This document shows positions 53,021 through 61,907 of a stretch of 64,000 nucleotides of DNA, piece by piece. This stretch comes from Sunxiuqinia sp963974515 (GTDB lineage: Bacteria > Bacteroidota > Bacteroidia > Bacteroidales > Prolixibacteraceae): assembly GCF_963974515.1 (NCBI RefSeq), contig NZ_CAXBDD010000007.1:26303-90302 (forward strand). Direction: 5' to 3'. A program made the position numbers and the translations under genes. Positions within the stretch are counted from its first letter, which is position 1. Each line of letters opens with the position of its first letter. The notes beneath the pieces are model-generated. The model ran no database searches, was not told the DNA's origin, and saw nothing but the letters and a program-made list of their open reading frames with translations.

Positions 53021-55505
53021 TTTTTGCTTTCTTTTTAAATTCGAAAAAACCTACCGCCATCAGCGCTAAAATTAGCACGATCGAACTGGCCAGCGAAACC
53101 GTGTTTCCCAAAGCGTACGATTGGGGTTCAAAGCGGAATTCGATTTCATGCGTTCCCTGCGGAACAGGCATTGCCCTCAGCACGTAGTTTACACGTACAT
53201 GTTCCACCGGTTGCCCATCCAGGTATGCATTCCATCCCTTGGGATAGTAAATCTCTGAGAAGACAGCCAAGGGGGTGCCACTACCAACGCTGGCTTTATA
53301 CTTCAAATGATTGGGGCGATATTCCTGCAATTCAATCACCGGCTGGTCGCCCGAATTAAAACTGACGCTTGTGAGTACATCCGAAAACTGTGCATCGACG
53401 ATAGCCTCTGTTGCGGGATCAAAATCTTCCAAGGCAGCAATTTCCTCATCGGCGTTTTCCACAAACGATACATCTTCTACAAACCACGCATTGCCTAACG
53501 CTTGGTTATTATACAACGGTGCGGCATTGGGATTATAAATCACGTAGCGGGTATTCAGCATGTTTAGCGCATTGAGCCCTGTGAAAACGGCCTCCACATC
53601 GGCCTGAGATTCCACATTCTGCAATCGCGAGCCAAGCTTCTGCATTTCGGGAGAAATATGGAATTCAATCATCTCCTGATAACGCTGCATTTTGGCACCA
53701 TGATAACCGCCAATCGATTTATGGAAATACGAGGTGGAAGCATCGGTAAATGGATTCACCGCTATGTTCAGCACCCGGTAATTCGGGTCTGTGTCCTTCA
53801 AAATCTCCTGATCAGCCTTACTCGGACTAAAGGGAACCTCAACCTTGCGGGCTGATACAAAATCATCATTGTTAAGGTAGCGTTTGTTGACGGGCCATAA
53901 ATCCACAAAAATCAGCAAAGCCCAAATCAGCAACGCATAACTTGCCTTCAACTTTTGTTTCACATACAGCCAGATTACTCCGGCAGCGATGGTAACAAAC
54001 AAAAAGGTCTTAAAAGCATCTGTTCGCAAAACCATCTTACGATCGGCACGTAAGGCTTCCATGAGTTGATCAGGCCAGCCAGCCTGTACAAGGCGGGCGT
54101 CAGAGGGTGTCCTGAAGTCGCCAGCCAGGCCGGGAAGCAACACAAAGACTAACGCCAGCCCCCCGGCAATAAACCAACTGTATTTTAACTTCTGAAGTAA
54201 ATCCGTTTTATTTTGACGGTTCAGGTACAATTCCCGAACAGCCAGAACCCCCATCAATGCCATGGCAAACTGCTGAATGACAATGATGTTTTTCACATCG
54301 CGAAATTTGTTGTATCCCGGAAAATAATCAATCATGAAGTGGCTCAAAAATCCAAAGTTCTTGCCCAGCGACAAGAGAAATGAAACCACCACCACGGCAA
54401 CCAGCCACCATTTATCTTTACCCTTCAGCACAAACAAACCAAACACGAATAAAAAGCAAAGCACCGCTCCATAATAAAAAGGCGCTGAAGAAATGGGCTG
54501 CGTCCCCCAATACAAGGGCAGGTTTTGGCTGATTTGCCTTGCCTGCGCTTTCCCTTGATTCTGCTCGAAAAACTGGTAGACGTTCGATTCATCACCCAAC
54601 GATTCCGCCATGCCACCACCTTTAAACCGCGGAATAAAGGCAGTCATCGCCTCACCCAAATCGTAACTGTAATCGAGAATGTAGCTTTTATCCAACCCCG
54701 AAGTCTGATCGTCATCTTGCGGTGTCAGATCCGACTCGCCCCGCATCGAATACTTTCCGTATTCGTAAACCGTGTACAAATTTCCAAAGTTGGTTCCAAC
54801 AGCCAATACGGCAGCTAGTACCAGCAAAGCCGAAGTTTTGGTAAAAGCAGGCAAGGTCTTTTCCTTGAACGCATAAACCAAATAGGTAACCCCGATAATC
54901 AGCACCATTATGCCAGCATAATATGTCATTTGCGGATGACTTGCACTTAACATCCAGGAAAGCGACAGCGCGGTGAGCAGGCTGCCTACCAGCGGATTCC
55001 GTTTGTAAGCCAGCAACACCCCGCCAACAACCAAAGCCATATACGTCAGTGTATGCGCTTTGGTCACGTGCCCGGCATCAATAATCACAAACAAAAAGGA
55101 AAACATGCCATAGGCCAGCGCTCCAACCGCACTTACCCACACGTTCACCTTTAGAATCAACAACAGTGCAAAAAACAAACTGAACATCAAGATCAGGTAG
55201 CGGGTCGGTCGGGGGATAACATTTATCAAGGCTTGTCCTTTCGAAACTAAATTCCCCTCATAGCGGGTCGACAACAAATACCCCGGCATTCCGCCAAACA
55301 TACTATTGGTCCATATCGCTTCCTCTCCGGTTTCGGCCCTGAAATCAAGAAGCTCCCTGGCCCCTCCACGGTAGGTACTAAGGTCGTGCGCATCCAGCTG
55401 TTTGCCTTCCAGTTGCGGTGAGAAATAAACAAAGGCGATTAAAATAAAGACGAGGATAATTCCAAAACCAACGAATATATTGCGATTGCCTTTTATCTTT
55501 GCCAT
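52989..55505 (-). CDS. YfhO-family membrane protein
   Basis: 838 aa from the ATG at 55505 (another ATG lies two codons upstream). Twelve or so hydrophobic segments fill residues 1-550, with YfhO blocks such as AHDLSTYRGGARELLDFRAETGEEAIWTN and DYFPGYNKFRDVKNIIVIQQF, followed by a soluble periplasmic domain and a last membrane helix. Family members are GT-C-like and take part in glycosylating envelope polymers in Gram-positive bacteria; the substrate here is not known. The C-terminus (KNEEEETSGEA) overlaps the ftsX start. Divergent from the flippase gene. Confidence 0.87.
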   Translation of the reverse strand: MAKIKGNRNIFVGFGIILVFILIAFVYFSPQLEGKQLDAHDLSTYRGGARELLDFRAETGEEAIWTNSMFGGMPGYLLSTRYEGNLVSKGQALINVIPRPTRYLILMFSLFFALLLILKVNVWVSAVGALAYGMFSFLFVIIDAGHVTKAHTLTYMALVVGGVLLAYKRNPLVGSLLTALSLSWMLSASHPQMTYYAGIMVLIIGVTYLVYAFKEKTLPAFTKTSALLVLAAVLAVGTNFGNLYTVYEYGKYSMRGESDLTPQDDDQTSGLDKSYILDYSYDLGEAMTAFIPRFKGGGMAESLGDESNVYQFFEQNQGKAQARQISQNLPLYWGTQPISSAPFYYGAVLCFLFVFGLFVLKGKDKWWLVAVVVVSFLLSLGKNFGFLSHFMIDYFPGYNKFRDVKNIIVIQQFAMALMGVLAVRELYLNRQNKTDLLQKLKYSWFIAGGLALVFVLLPGLAGDFRTPSDARLVQAGWPDQLMEALRADRKMVLRTDAFKTFLFVTIAAGVIWLYVKQKLKASYALLIWALLIFVDLWPVNKRYLNNDDFVSARKVEVPFSPSKADQEILKDTDPNYRVLNIAVNPFTDASTSYFHKSIGGYHGAKMQRYQEMIEFHISPEMQKLGSRLQNVESQADVEAVFTGLNALNMLNTRYVIYNPNAAPLYNNQALGNAWFVEDVSFVENADEEIAALEDFDPATEAIVDAQFSDVLTSVSFNSGDQPVIELQEYRPNHLKYKASVGSGTPLAVFSEIYYPKGWNAYLDGQPVEHVRVNYVLRAMPVPQGTHEIEFRFEPQSYALGNTVSLASSIVLILALMAVGFFEFKKKAKNEEEETSGEA

Positions 55506-55575
55506 AATCATTTGAGGGTTATCAATTTTCAAATTGAAACAAAAGTAAGGAAATAATTTTCTCAATCCGACATAA

Positions 55576-57054
55576 ATGGGGATCATCATAAAACAATCAA
55601 TTAAGGGAAGTATTTGGTCGTATGTGGGCGTGATCATTGGTTTTGTGACGACCACCTATTTATACACCGAATATCTGACCACCGAGATTGTTGGCCTTTT
55701 TGGTCTGCTGGCCGCCTATGCCGCATTAACCGGACAACTGTTCCTGCTCGGCTTTCAGGGGGTCACTTCCCGCCTGTTTCCGTATTTTAGAGATAGTCAG
55801 AATAAACACAATGGATTCCTTTTTATCGCTGCGCTGGTGTTTATCATCGGTTTTTCCGTATTTCTGGCGGCCTACTATTCGTTTAAACCTTTGCTGGTGG
55901 AAAGCAACCTGGAAAAGTCTGCCCTATTTGCCCAATATGTGCATCTGCTCATTCCGCTGACCTTTTTCTCCATGGCCTTCATTTTTCTGGATACCTACAA
56001 CCGGCTACTTTATGATGCGGTTACGGGTACCTTTTTTCAAGAGTTCCTCCAGCGACTCCTGCTATTTGCGATCGTCGTTTCGTTTGCCGTCAACCTCATC
56101 AATCTCCATCAACTGATCTTGGCATTCACCCTGGTACTTTGTCTAAAAGGCTTGTTTCTGTTTGTTTTTTTGTTGAAGAAGGAAGAGATCAGCTTTCGAC
56201 CCCAGCTGAATTTTATGGATCAAAAGCTGAAAAAGGAAATCTGGAGCGTGGCGCTGTACAGTGTTCTTGCCAGCCTGGGTTCGATCTTTGTTTTTAATAT
56301 TGATAAGATCTTCATTAACCAGTTTCTGGACCTATCCAACACCGGCGTTTACACTATTGCCTTTTATTTTGGGACACTCGTGGTCATCCCCTCACGTCCG
56401 TTACTGAAAATAGCAGGAACCTTGGTTGCTGATGCCTGGAAAAGAAATGATCTGGCACAAATCAAATCGATTTATTATAAAAGCTGTATCAATCAGTTTA
56501 TTATTGGTGGTTTTCTGTTTCTGGGGATCTGGGCCAACATCGATAACATCCTGATCATCCTGGGAGAAGACTATCTGCAATCGAAATGGGTGATCTTTTT
56601 TGTTGGACTAGGCTATTTGTTTGACATGATGACCGGGGCAAATGGCCTGATTATTAGCTATTCAAAATACTATAAAGTGGCCTTGTATTTTATCGTCTGC
56701 TTAATCCTGGTGTCAGTTTTTCTTTTGTATGTCCTGATTCCAATTTGGGGGATTACCGGAGCGGCTATTGCTATCGCATCAGCCTTGTTGCTCAACAACT
56801 TGATGCGCTACCTGTTTATTCTGGCGAAATACCGACTTCAGCCGTTTAATTATAAGTTTATCATTGTTGTTGTATTTTACGCATGCTTGTATCTGGGTTT
56901 ACAATTTATTCCTCAACAAAATTTAATTGTGGATATTTTTATCCGGGGTTCAACCATAACGATAGTCTCAGCACTTTTCTTCCTCCTTGTTCCGATTTCA
57001 GACGAATTAAAACAAATAGCAGATAAAACATTTCAATACGTTAGATCTCATTAA
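55576..57054 (+). CDS. Oligosaccharide flippase (Wzx-like, MATE/polysaccharide transporter family)
   Basis: 492 aa with about twelve to fourteen hydrophobic segments and an N-terminal KQSIKGSIWSYVGVIIGFVTTTYLYTEYL start typical of Wzx and related lipid-linked oligosaccharide flippases. In context it probably moves a pseudaminic-acid-containing lipid-linked glycan across the inner membrane. It is transcribed away from yfhO and converges on the pse operon, so it may be controlled separately. Confidence 0.85.
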   Translation: MGIIIKQSIKGSIWSYVGVIIGFVTTTYLYTEYLTTEIVGLFGLLAAYAALTGQLFLLGFQGVTSRLFPYFRDSQNKHNGFLFIAALVFIIGFSVFLAAYYSFKPLLVESNLEKSALFAQYVHLLIPLTFFSMAFIFLDTYNRLLYDAVTGTFFQEFLQRLLLFAIVVSFAVNLINLHQLILAFTLVLCLKGLFLFVFLLKKEEISFRPQLNFMDQKLKKEIWSVALYSVLASLGSIFVFNIDKIFINQFLDLSNTGVYTIAFYFGTLVVIPSRPLLKIAGTLVADAWKRNDLAQIKSIYYKSCINQFIIGGFLFLGIWANIDNILIILGEDYLQSKWVIFFVGLGYLFDMMTGANGLIISYSKYYKVALYFIVCLILVSVFLLYVLIPIWGITGAAIAIASALLLNNLMRYLFILAKYRLQPFNYKFIIVVVFYACLYLGLQFIPQQNLIVDIFIRGSTITIVSALFFLLVPISDELKQIADKTFQYVRSH

Positions 57055-57117
57055 AGGCGTATCAAATTTTGCCCAAACTCAGAAGCATTTGTATTCCGAA
57101 AATTGACATCGCATCGT

Positions 57118-58155
57118 TCAAGCTATAAAATCGAAACTCAATGGTGTTCCTTTAAGAATATCAAAAGTTGCTGTTTTTCCAATCACTTCTTTTAAATATT
57201 TTGGGTGCAAGCCATTCCCCGGACGAATGGACCTGACATTCTCTTTGGTGAACGATTCTCCTGCTTTGATGTCTTTGACTGCGAAGAGAGAACGACGGCG
57301 GTTTTTATCATTTTCTGAGACTTGGTAAGTCACTTTCCCCAGTGCTGATTCGGCCTGACGAACCGATTGAACCATTTCTTTAAATTCATGAGGCTGCATT
57401 GAAAATGCTGAGTCGGGCCCTCCAAGTTTCCGGTCGAGTATGAAATGCTTTTCAACCACCGTTGCGCCCAATGAAACGGCCACCGTTGGGACAATGCAGC
57501 CCATGGTATGGTCAGAAACCCCTACTTCAACGCCAAAGCGTTTTTTCATTTCCGGGATGGTTCGCAAATTGGCATCTTCGATGGTTGCCGGGTACTGGGA
57601 GGTGCATTTGAGCAGGGTGATCTCGTTATTGCCAACACGCCTGCATGTTTCCAATGCAAGCTCGATATCCTCAATTTCGGCGACGCCAGTTGAAATAATC
57701 ATTGGTTTACCCTTATATGCCGTATATTCAATCAAAGGGATATCTGTTATTTCAAACGACGCAATTTTGTACATGGGGACATTGATACTTTCCAGAAAAT
57801 CAACTCCCTCTTTATCAAAAGGAGATGAGAAGAAAAGCAAACCTAAATCTTCAGCAACTTTCTTCAGCTTGGACTGCCATTCGTAAGGCATAGCAGCCTC
57901 CGTGTACAGTTTCCACGGGGTATATCCACGCCATAACCCCTCGGTACGAGGAGCAAAATAACCGGTGTCGGAATCAATGGTTAAGCTCTCGGGCCTGTAG
58001 GTCTGCACTTTAACGGCATCGGCTCCGGCTTCAGACATCGCTTCAATGGTCTTTACAGCCAAATCAAAATCGTTGTTGTGGTTGGCCGAGAGTTCTGCGA
58101 TGATGAAGGCTCTTTCTTGTTTAATACTAATTTCTTTTTTTTGCTTTTTCACCAT
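57118..58155 (-). CDS. pseI: Pseudaminic acid synthase
   Basis: 345 aa from the ATG at 58155. NeuB-type condensing domain with ERAFIIAELSANHNNDFDLAVKTIEAMSEAGADAVKVQTYRPESLT, KIASFEITDIPLIEY, ISTGVAEIEDIE, LLKCTSQYP and a C-terminal SAF-like domain (LFAVKDIKAGESFTKENVRSIRPGNGLHPKYL). It condenses PEP with 2,4-diacetamido-2,4,6-trideoxy-L-altrose to pseudaminic acid. The TYRPESLTIDSD block is that of PseI rather than NeuB. The start overlaps the acetyltransferase gene by 29 bases. Last gene of the pse operon. Confidence 0.93.
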   Translation of the reverse strand: MVKKQKKEISIKQERAFIIAELSANHNNDFDLAVKTIEAMSEAGADAVKVQTYRPESLTIDSDTGYFAPRTEGLWRGYTPWKLYTEAAMPYEWQSKLKKVAEDLGLLFFSSPFDKEGVDFLESINVPMYKIASFEITDIPLIEYTAYKGKPMIISTGVAEIEDIELALETCRRVGNNEITLLKCTSQYPATIEDANLRTIPEMKKRFGVEVGVSDHTMGCIVPTVAVSLGATVVEKHFILDRKLGGPDSAFSMQPHEFKEMVQSVRQAESALGKVTYQVSENDKNRRRSLFAVKDIKAGESFTKENVRSIRPGNGLHPKYLKEVIGKTATFDILKGTPLSFDFIA

Positions 58156-58783
58156 AGTAAATGTTTTCGCTTTCAATATTATCAACAATCACAGCCCCCA
58201 TGCCAATTATTGCCTTTTCGCCTATATTAACGCGCTCTTTGACTAAGGATCCAGCTCCAAAGTACACAGATTTACTAGTCTTTACTTCGGCTCCAATATA
58301 AACTTTCGGAGCAAAATAATTATGGTCTGAAATGATAGAATCTCTTGCAATATAGCATTGAGAATGGATGAAGCAATTTTGCCCAATTTCAGTGTTCTGT
58401 CCAATATAATTTTGAGGCCCAATAAAACAGCCTTCTCCGATCTTAACACTAGAACCAATAAAAGAATTAGGGTGAATAATAGAAACTAATCGTTCTCTGA
58501 GTTTAGGATATTTATTGTCAAATAAATTTTCGACTAAACTCATCGTTTTCACTGAACTTATACCATTGATAAAATAAGCATCATATTTCGGAAGTAAATC
58601 TTCCAAATGGCCAATATCGCCAAGCACCGGCAAACCTCCAATACTTTGAACGCTTTTATATTGATTATTCACAAACCCAACTATATTATAATGATTGACA
58701 TCCATTCTTTTGTTGATATCAATAACAGCATCTAATACTACTGTACCATTGCCTATGCCTCCAAAAATGATCAAATTTTTCAT
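58127..58783 (-). CDS. Left-handed beta-helix acetyltransferase (NeuD/PglD-like)
   Basis: 218 aa. The N-terminal nucleotide-sugar-binding Rossmann-like domain (NLIIFGGIGNGTVVLDAV) is followed by hexapeptide repeats (about 105-200, SFIGSSVKIGEGCFIGPQNYIGQNTEIG and so on) that form a left-handed beta helix. It is placed between pseG and pseI. In the standard route PseH, a GNAT, N-acetylates the 4-amino group before PseG; no GNAT is present here, so this enzyme may do that step as PglD does in bacillosamine synthesis, or it may O-acetylate a sialic-acid-like sugar as NeuD does. The first is inferred. Confidence 0.82.
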   Translation of the reverse strand: MKNLIIFGGIGNGTVVLDAVIDINKRMDVNHYNIVGFVNNQYKSVQSIGGLPVLGDIGHLEDLLPKYDAYFINGISSVKTMSLVENLFDNKYPKLRERLVSIIHPNSFIGSSVKIGEGCFIGPQNYIGQNTEIGQNCFIHSQCYIARDSIISDHNYFAPKVYIGAEVKTSKSVYFGAGSLVKERVNIGEKAIIGMGAVIVDNIESENIYYGEKAKKRN

Positions 58784-59779
58784 CTAAATTAACTCACAAA
58801 TTACTTTTGCAACTCTATACCTTCCGTTATTATCGAGAGATATTGATCTATGCCTAAATTTATCTTTCAATTCATTAATTACACAATGTAGCCCACAGTT
58901 CTTAATATATTCATTAAAAGAATCGATATCTGAAAAGCTAATTGCCATGTTGCTTTCATGCCATGCAATTGAATTTAGAACTTGATTATTGGCGACCGGG
59001 ATGACAATCATTGGAACATTCAATACTGCTAGTTCGATTGTCGTTACACCACCCGTAACTACCGCAGCTTCACATTTCTTGTAGACGGAAACTACATCGA
59101 CCGTATTCAAATGTACTGTAACATTAGCGAAATTACTAACCATGTTTAGCACTTGTTCATCACAAGTAACAATATCAAATTGAAAATCTTCAAATGCGAC
59201 TAATAAATTTATTGACTGAAGAACTTCGGGAGAATACGTTCCACCCCCCATTGCGATTAAAATTCTGTCCTTTTCCAGAAGACTTTTTTGGTTACTGAAT
59301 GATTGCCTGATAATGGCAAATTTATAACCAATACACAGTTTGGTTTCACTATTCGTTAATCTTCTGTAGTCTTTCTTGCGTGCAGCAATATTGCCGTTAA
59401 TAACGATGTCTGCCAAGATCCTTTCTTTTGCCTGATGATCAAACTGTGCCCACTTTATTCCGGAATCTTTGAGCTGTTGCTGATATGATAAATCATGCTC
59501 GTAGTGATCAAGTACAAGAAAAGAAAAGCCTTTTTCATAGTGACTTTTAATACGCTGAACATCCGTTAATTTATCACATGCCAGGGGCAAGAATTCATAA
59601 TTCAGTCCAATGACCTCTTCATTTTGTAGAAATTGGGATAGTCCATGTGGATCATCACTCTTAATCAGAAAAAACGAATCGATATCATGCGCGCTAAATG
59701 CTTCGGCCAGAGCGATACACCTGGTTAGATGCCCCAATCCCGTATGATGACCTGCACTGACTCTAAATAACACTTTCAC
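58784..59779 (-). CDS. pseG: UDP-2,4-diacetamido-2,4,6-trideoxy-beta-L-altropyranose hydrolase
   Basis: 331 aa GT-B-like enzyme that removes UDP from the PseH product. The motif VSAGHHTGLGHLTRCIALAEAF contains the conserved His-His-Thr-Gly and GLGHLTR segments; GGGTYSPEVL and VTGGVTTIELAVLNVPMIVIPVANNQ follow, as in PseG. The start codon is GTG and overlaps the pseF stop by four bases (GTGA). The stop is directly followed by the acetyltransferase ATG with no gap, so translation is tightly coupled. Confidence 0.9.
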   Translation of the reverse strand: MKVLFRVSAGHHTGLGHLTRCIALAEAFSAHDIDSFFLIKSDDPHGLSQFLQNEEVIGLNYEFLPLACDKLTDVQRIKSHYEKGFSFLVLDHYEHDLSYQQQLKDSGIKWAQFDHQAKERILADIVINGNIAARKKDYRRLTNSETKLCIGYKFAIIRQSFSNQKSLLEKDRILIAMGGGTYSPEVLQSINLLVAFEDFQFDIVTCDEQVLNMVSNFANVTVHLNTVDVVSVYKKCEAAVVTGGVTTIELAVLNVPMIVIPVANNQVLNSIAWHESNMAISFSDIDSFNEYIKNCGLHCVINELKDKFRHRSISLDNNGRYRVAKVICELI

Positions 59780-60489
59780 TTTCTTTGCTTTAATTGGTAT
59801 TTCAATTCTGCAAGGATCCAGTCTTCCTCGATATCAATATCCTGAACGTGTGTTTCAGGTATTTCGAAACCGAATTTGTTTTTTCCCCTGAGGCCAGATT
59901 CAAATTTCATCCAGTAAAATTGCCCGGCATCATGAAACGCAGGTTCCAAATCTTGCGAACGAGTATTTTGATGCTCCGGGTTAAACAATTCAATTTTTCC
60001 TTCGCTCATTCTTACCGCTCGTTGTATGGGATATGAAAACCGCACAACTGGTCGCACAGAATCTGCATCCTTTTCATTCAACAGAAACAAGGCCTTCTTG
60101 AGATTCTCAACGGTAATTAAAGGGGCTGTGGGCAGGATGCAGCAAATGTGATCGAATAATTTATTCTGTTCCTGGTATTTCATTTTTACCTCATCGACAA
60201 CATCCGCTAATGTGGCAACATCATCCGCACTTTCATCGGAGCGGAAAAACGGCACTTCAGCGCCATATTTTCGGGCCACTTCGGCAATTTCCTCGTCATC
60301 GGTCGACACCATCACTTCTTTGAACAACTTGCTTTTCAACGCCGCCTCAATGGAATAAGCAATAATGGGTTTCCCCAGAAAATCTTTGATATTCTTGCGG
60401 AGAATGCGTTTGCTACCTCCTCGGGCAGGGATGATGCAGAGGCTGGAAGCCTGGTGGCTGTCAGTATTTGTCATTGGATCATTGGTCAT
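59776..60489 (-). CDS. pseF: Pseudaminic acid cytidylyltransferase
   Basis: 237 aa enzyme joining pseudaminic acid to CMP. The nucleotide-binding IIPARGGSKRILRKNIKDF lies at 19-37, followed by GKPIIAYSIEAALKSKLF, VMVSTDDEEIAEVARKYGAEVPF and HICCILPTAPLI. The N-terminus before the motif (MTNDPMTNTDSHQASS) is longer than usual and looks partly derived from a repeat. I prefer the ATG at 60489, in an A-rich context and overlapping the previous gene by 11 bases; the ATG at 60474 is the alternative. Confidence 0.92.
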   Translation of the reverse strand: MTNDPMTNTDSHQASSLCIIPARGGSKRILRKNIKDFLGKPIIAYSIEAALKSKLFKEVMVSTDDEEIAEVARKYGAEVPFFRSDESADDVATLADVVDEVKMKYQEQNKLFDHICCILPTAPLITVENLKKALFLLNEKDADSVRPVVRFSYPIQRAVRMSEGKIELFNPEHQNTRSQDLEPAFHDAGQFYWMKFESGLRGKNKFGFEIPETHVQDIDIEEDWILAELKYQLKQRK

Positions 60490-61879
60490 TTGTTTCGCGT
60501 CGTTTATTGGTAATTTCCCAGTGTCCGCCTTTGGCAGGACCGATGCGGCGGATTAATCCTATTTTTCTTAATTTGTTGATATTGTCCAACACTTTTCGTT
60601 TTGAAATCCCGATACTGTCAGCTATTTCCGACATCGAAATGGTCTTGCTTTGCGCAACTAATTCCACTATTTTTTGCTGGTTTTCCGTCAGATTATCGGG
60701 GACCTTATCGGGGACCTTATCGGGGACCTTATCGGGGACCTTATCTGCTTTTTGAGCGAAAAAAAAGGTAACCATAAAACCATCGGAAATATTTGTGAAT
60801 TCGGGCTGGGGCAGGTTGGCCCGCTCAAAATATTCGATCACCCGTCGAATTCCCGAGCCATATTTTTCAATAAGTCCGAGGCTTTTACAGAAATCTGCAA
60901 TCAGCTTATTTCGGGGGGTCGATTTATAGCTGTTTGAAAGCAAGTCGGCCACGTTAATACTGTCCGGCAACTTTCCGGGATTATAAAATTCAATGCGGTC
61001 ATCAAAAACTTTCACGATGGAATCGGATGCCGAGCGATAATCGCGGTGAACAATCATATTGATTACAATTTCCCTGACTGCTTCCATAGGGTATTGCCAT
61101 TTTTCCGTACTACGCGGCTGTCCGGTGATGATAACTTCTTTGTTGATATGCTTTTTCACAAAATCCATTACCTGGTCAATTTGGGACAATATATCCGACT
61201 TTGTCCGATCGCTGTCTTTGATAATGGTATCGGTTTGAAATCGGCCCAACTCGATGGTCGTCAACACGGTATCGCGTTCGGTGAAAAGCAAATAAGCTGC
61301 ATTGGTGAGCTGCCCGTTACGTAGTAAATCGTTTTTTATCAGAAATGTTAGCGGATCATCGTTGATTCTGGCTCCGGTTTGATTGATCTGGTCAATGGCT
61401 CCCTGCACTTTATCGAGTGAAATATCGTTGATTTTAAATTGACTATTCAAATGAAAATCCCAACTTGTATTAAATGACTGTAAATGCAGATTTACAACTT
61501 CTGAAATATCAAGCAGATGATTTGAGTTGGCAACGCGTTTGAAATACTTTCCCCGGGTTGCGACCGGCTTAATAGGATATTCCTGCATGCTAAAGACAAC
61601 AACGGGCTTATCGTCAACATGGATCGTGTCCAGATCGGGAATTAAGGATGGGGAGGTTTTGTTCTTTATTTCGTTCACCCAGTTTTGAATCGACTCTGGA
61701 TTTAACGAAATCCCAGCAACCTCTCCTTTAGGATTAATGCCTGTAATAACCTTTCCGCCCGAAGTATTGGCAAACGCCACCAGTGTTTCAATCAATTCGT
61801 TATTAAAACTACTTTTAAATTCCAACGATTCATTCTCGCCTGATTGAATAAGGTTTTGTATGATTTCAGGACTTATCAT
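60479..61879 (-). CDS. AlbA_2 / GHKL ATPase / helix-turn-helix regulator-like protein inside the pse operon
   Basis: 466 aa. Residues about 10-130 form an AlbA_2 (Schlafen-type) DNA-binding domain (ESLEFKSSFNNELIETLVAFANTSGGKVITGI). Residues about 270-400 form a HATPase_c_4 domain (EAVREIVINMIVHRDYRS, YNPGKLPDSI, KYGSGIRRVIEYF). Residues about 405-465 are a winged helix-turn-helix (MSEIADSIGISKRKVLDNINKLRKIGLIRR). Between ATPase and HTH is a run of four KVPD units. Such proteins are annotated as RecG-like or putative transcriptional regulators, often near mobile regions. It sits between pseC and pseF, in the same direction. Function unproven. Confidence 0.82.
   Translation of the reverse strand: MISPEIIQNLIQSGENESLEFKSSFNNELIETLVAFANTSGGKVITGINPKGEVAGISLNPESIQNWVNEIKNKTSPSLIPDLDTIHVDDKPVVVFSMQEYPIKPVATRGKYFKRVANSNHLLDISEVVNLHLQSFNTSWDFHLNSQFKINDISLDKVQGAIDQINQTGARINDDPLTFLIKNDLLRNGQLTNAAYLLFTERDTVLTTIELGRFQTDTIIKDSDRTKSDILSQIDQVMDFVKKHINKEVIITGQPRSTEKWQYPMEAVREIVINMIVHRDYRSASDSIVKVFDDRIEFYNPGKLPDSINVADLLSNSYKSTPRNKLIADFCKSLGLIEKYGSGIRRVIEYFERANLPQPEFTNISDGFMVTFFFAQKADKVPDKVPDKVPDKVPDNLTENQQKIVELVAQSKTISMSEIADSIGISKRKVLDNINKLRKIGLIRRIGPAKGGHWEITNKRRETNDQ
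60693..60745 (+). repeat. 12-bp in-frame tandem repeat in the AlbA_2 gene
   Basis: Four exact copies of TTATCGGGGACC (60693-60704, 60705-60716, 60717-60728, 60729-60740) plus five bases of a fifth. On the coding strand each unit adds four residues, Lys-Val-Pro-Asp, between the ATPase and HTH domains. As 12 is a multiple of three, copy-number change would alter linker length without a frameshift. Confidence 0.95.
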
Positions 61880-61907
61880 TTGCTTCGTGTTTTATGTGCT
61901 GCCGACG

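Noticed and set aside
60693..60745. CRISPR-like array
   Set aside because: The repeats are 12 bases, adjacent without spacers, and in frame inside a protein gene; it is a coding tandem repeat.
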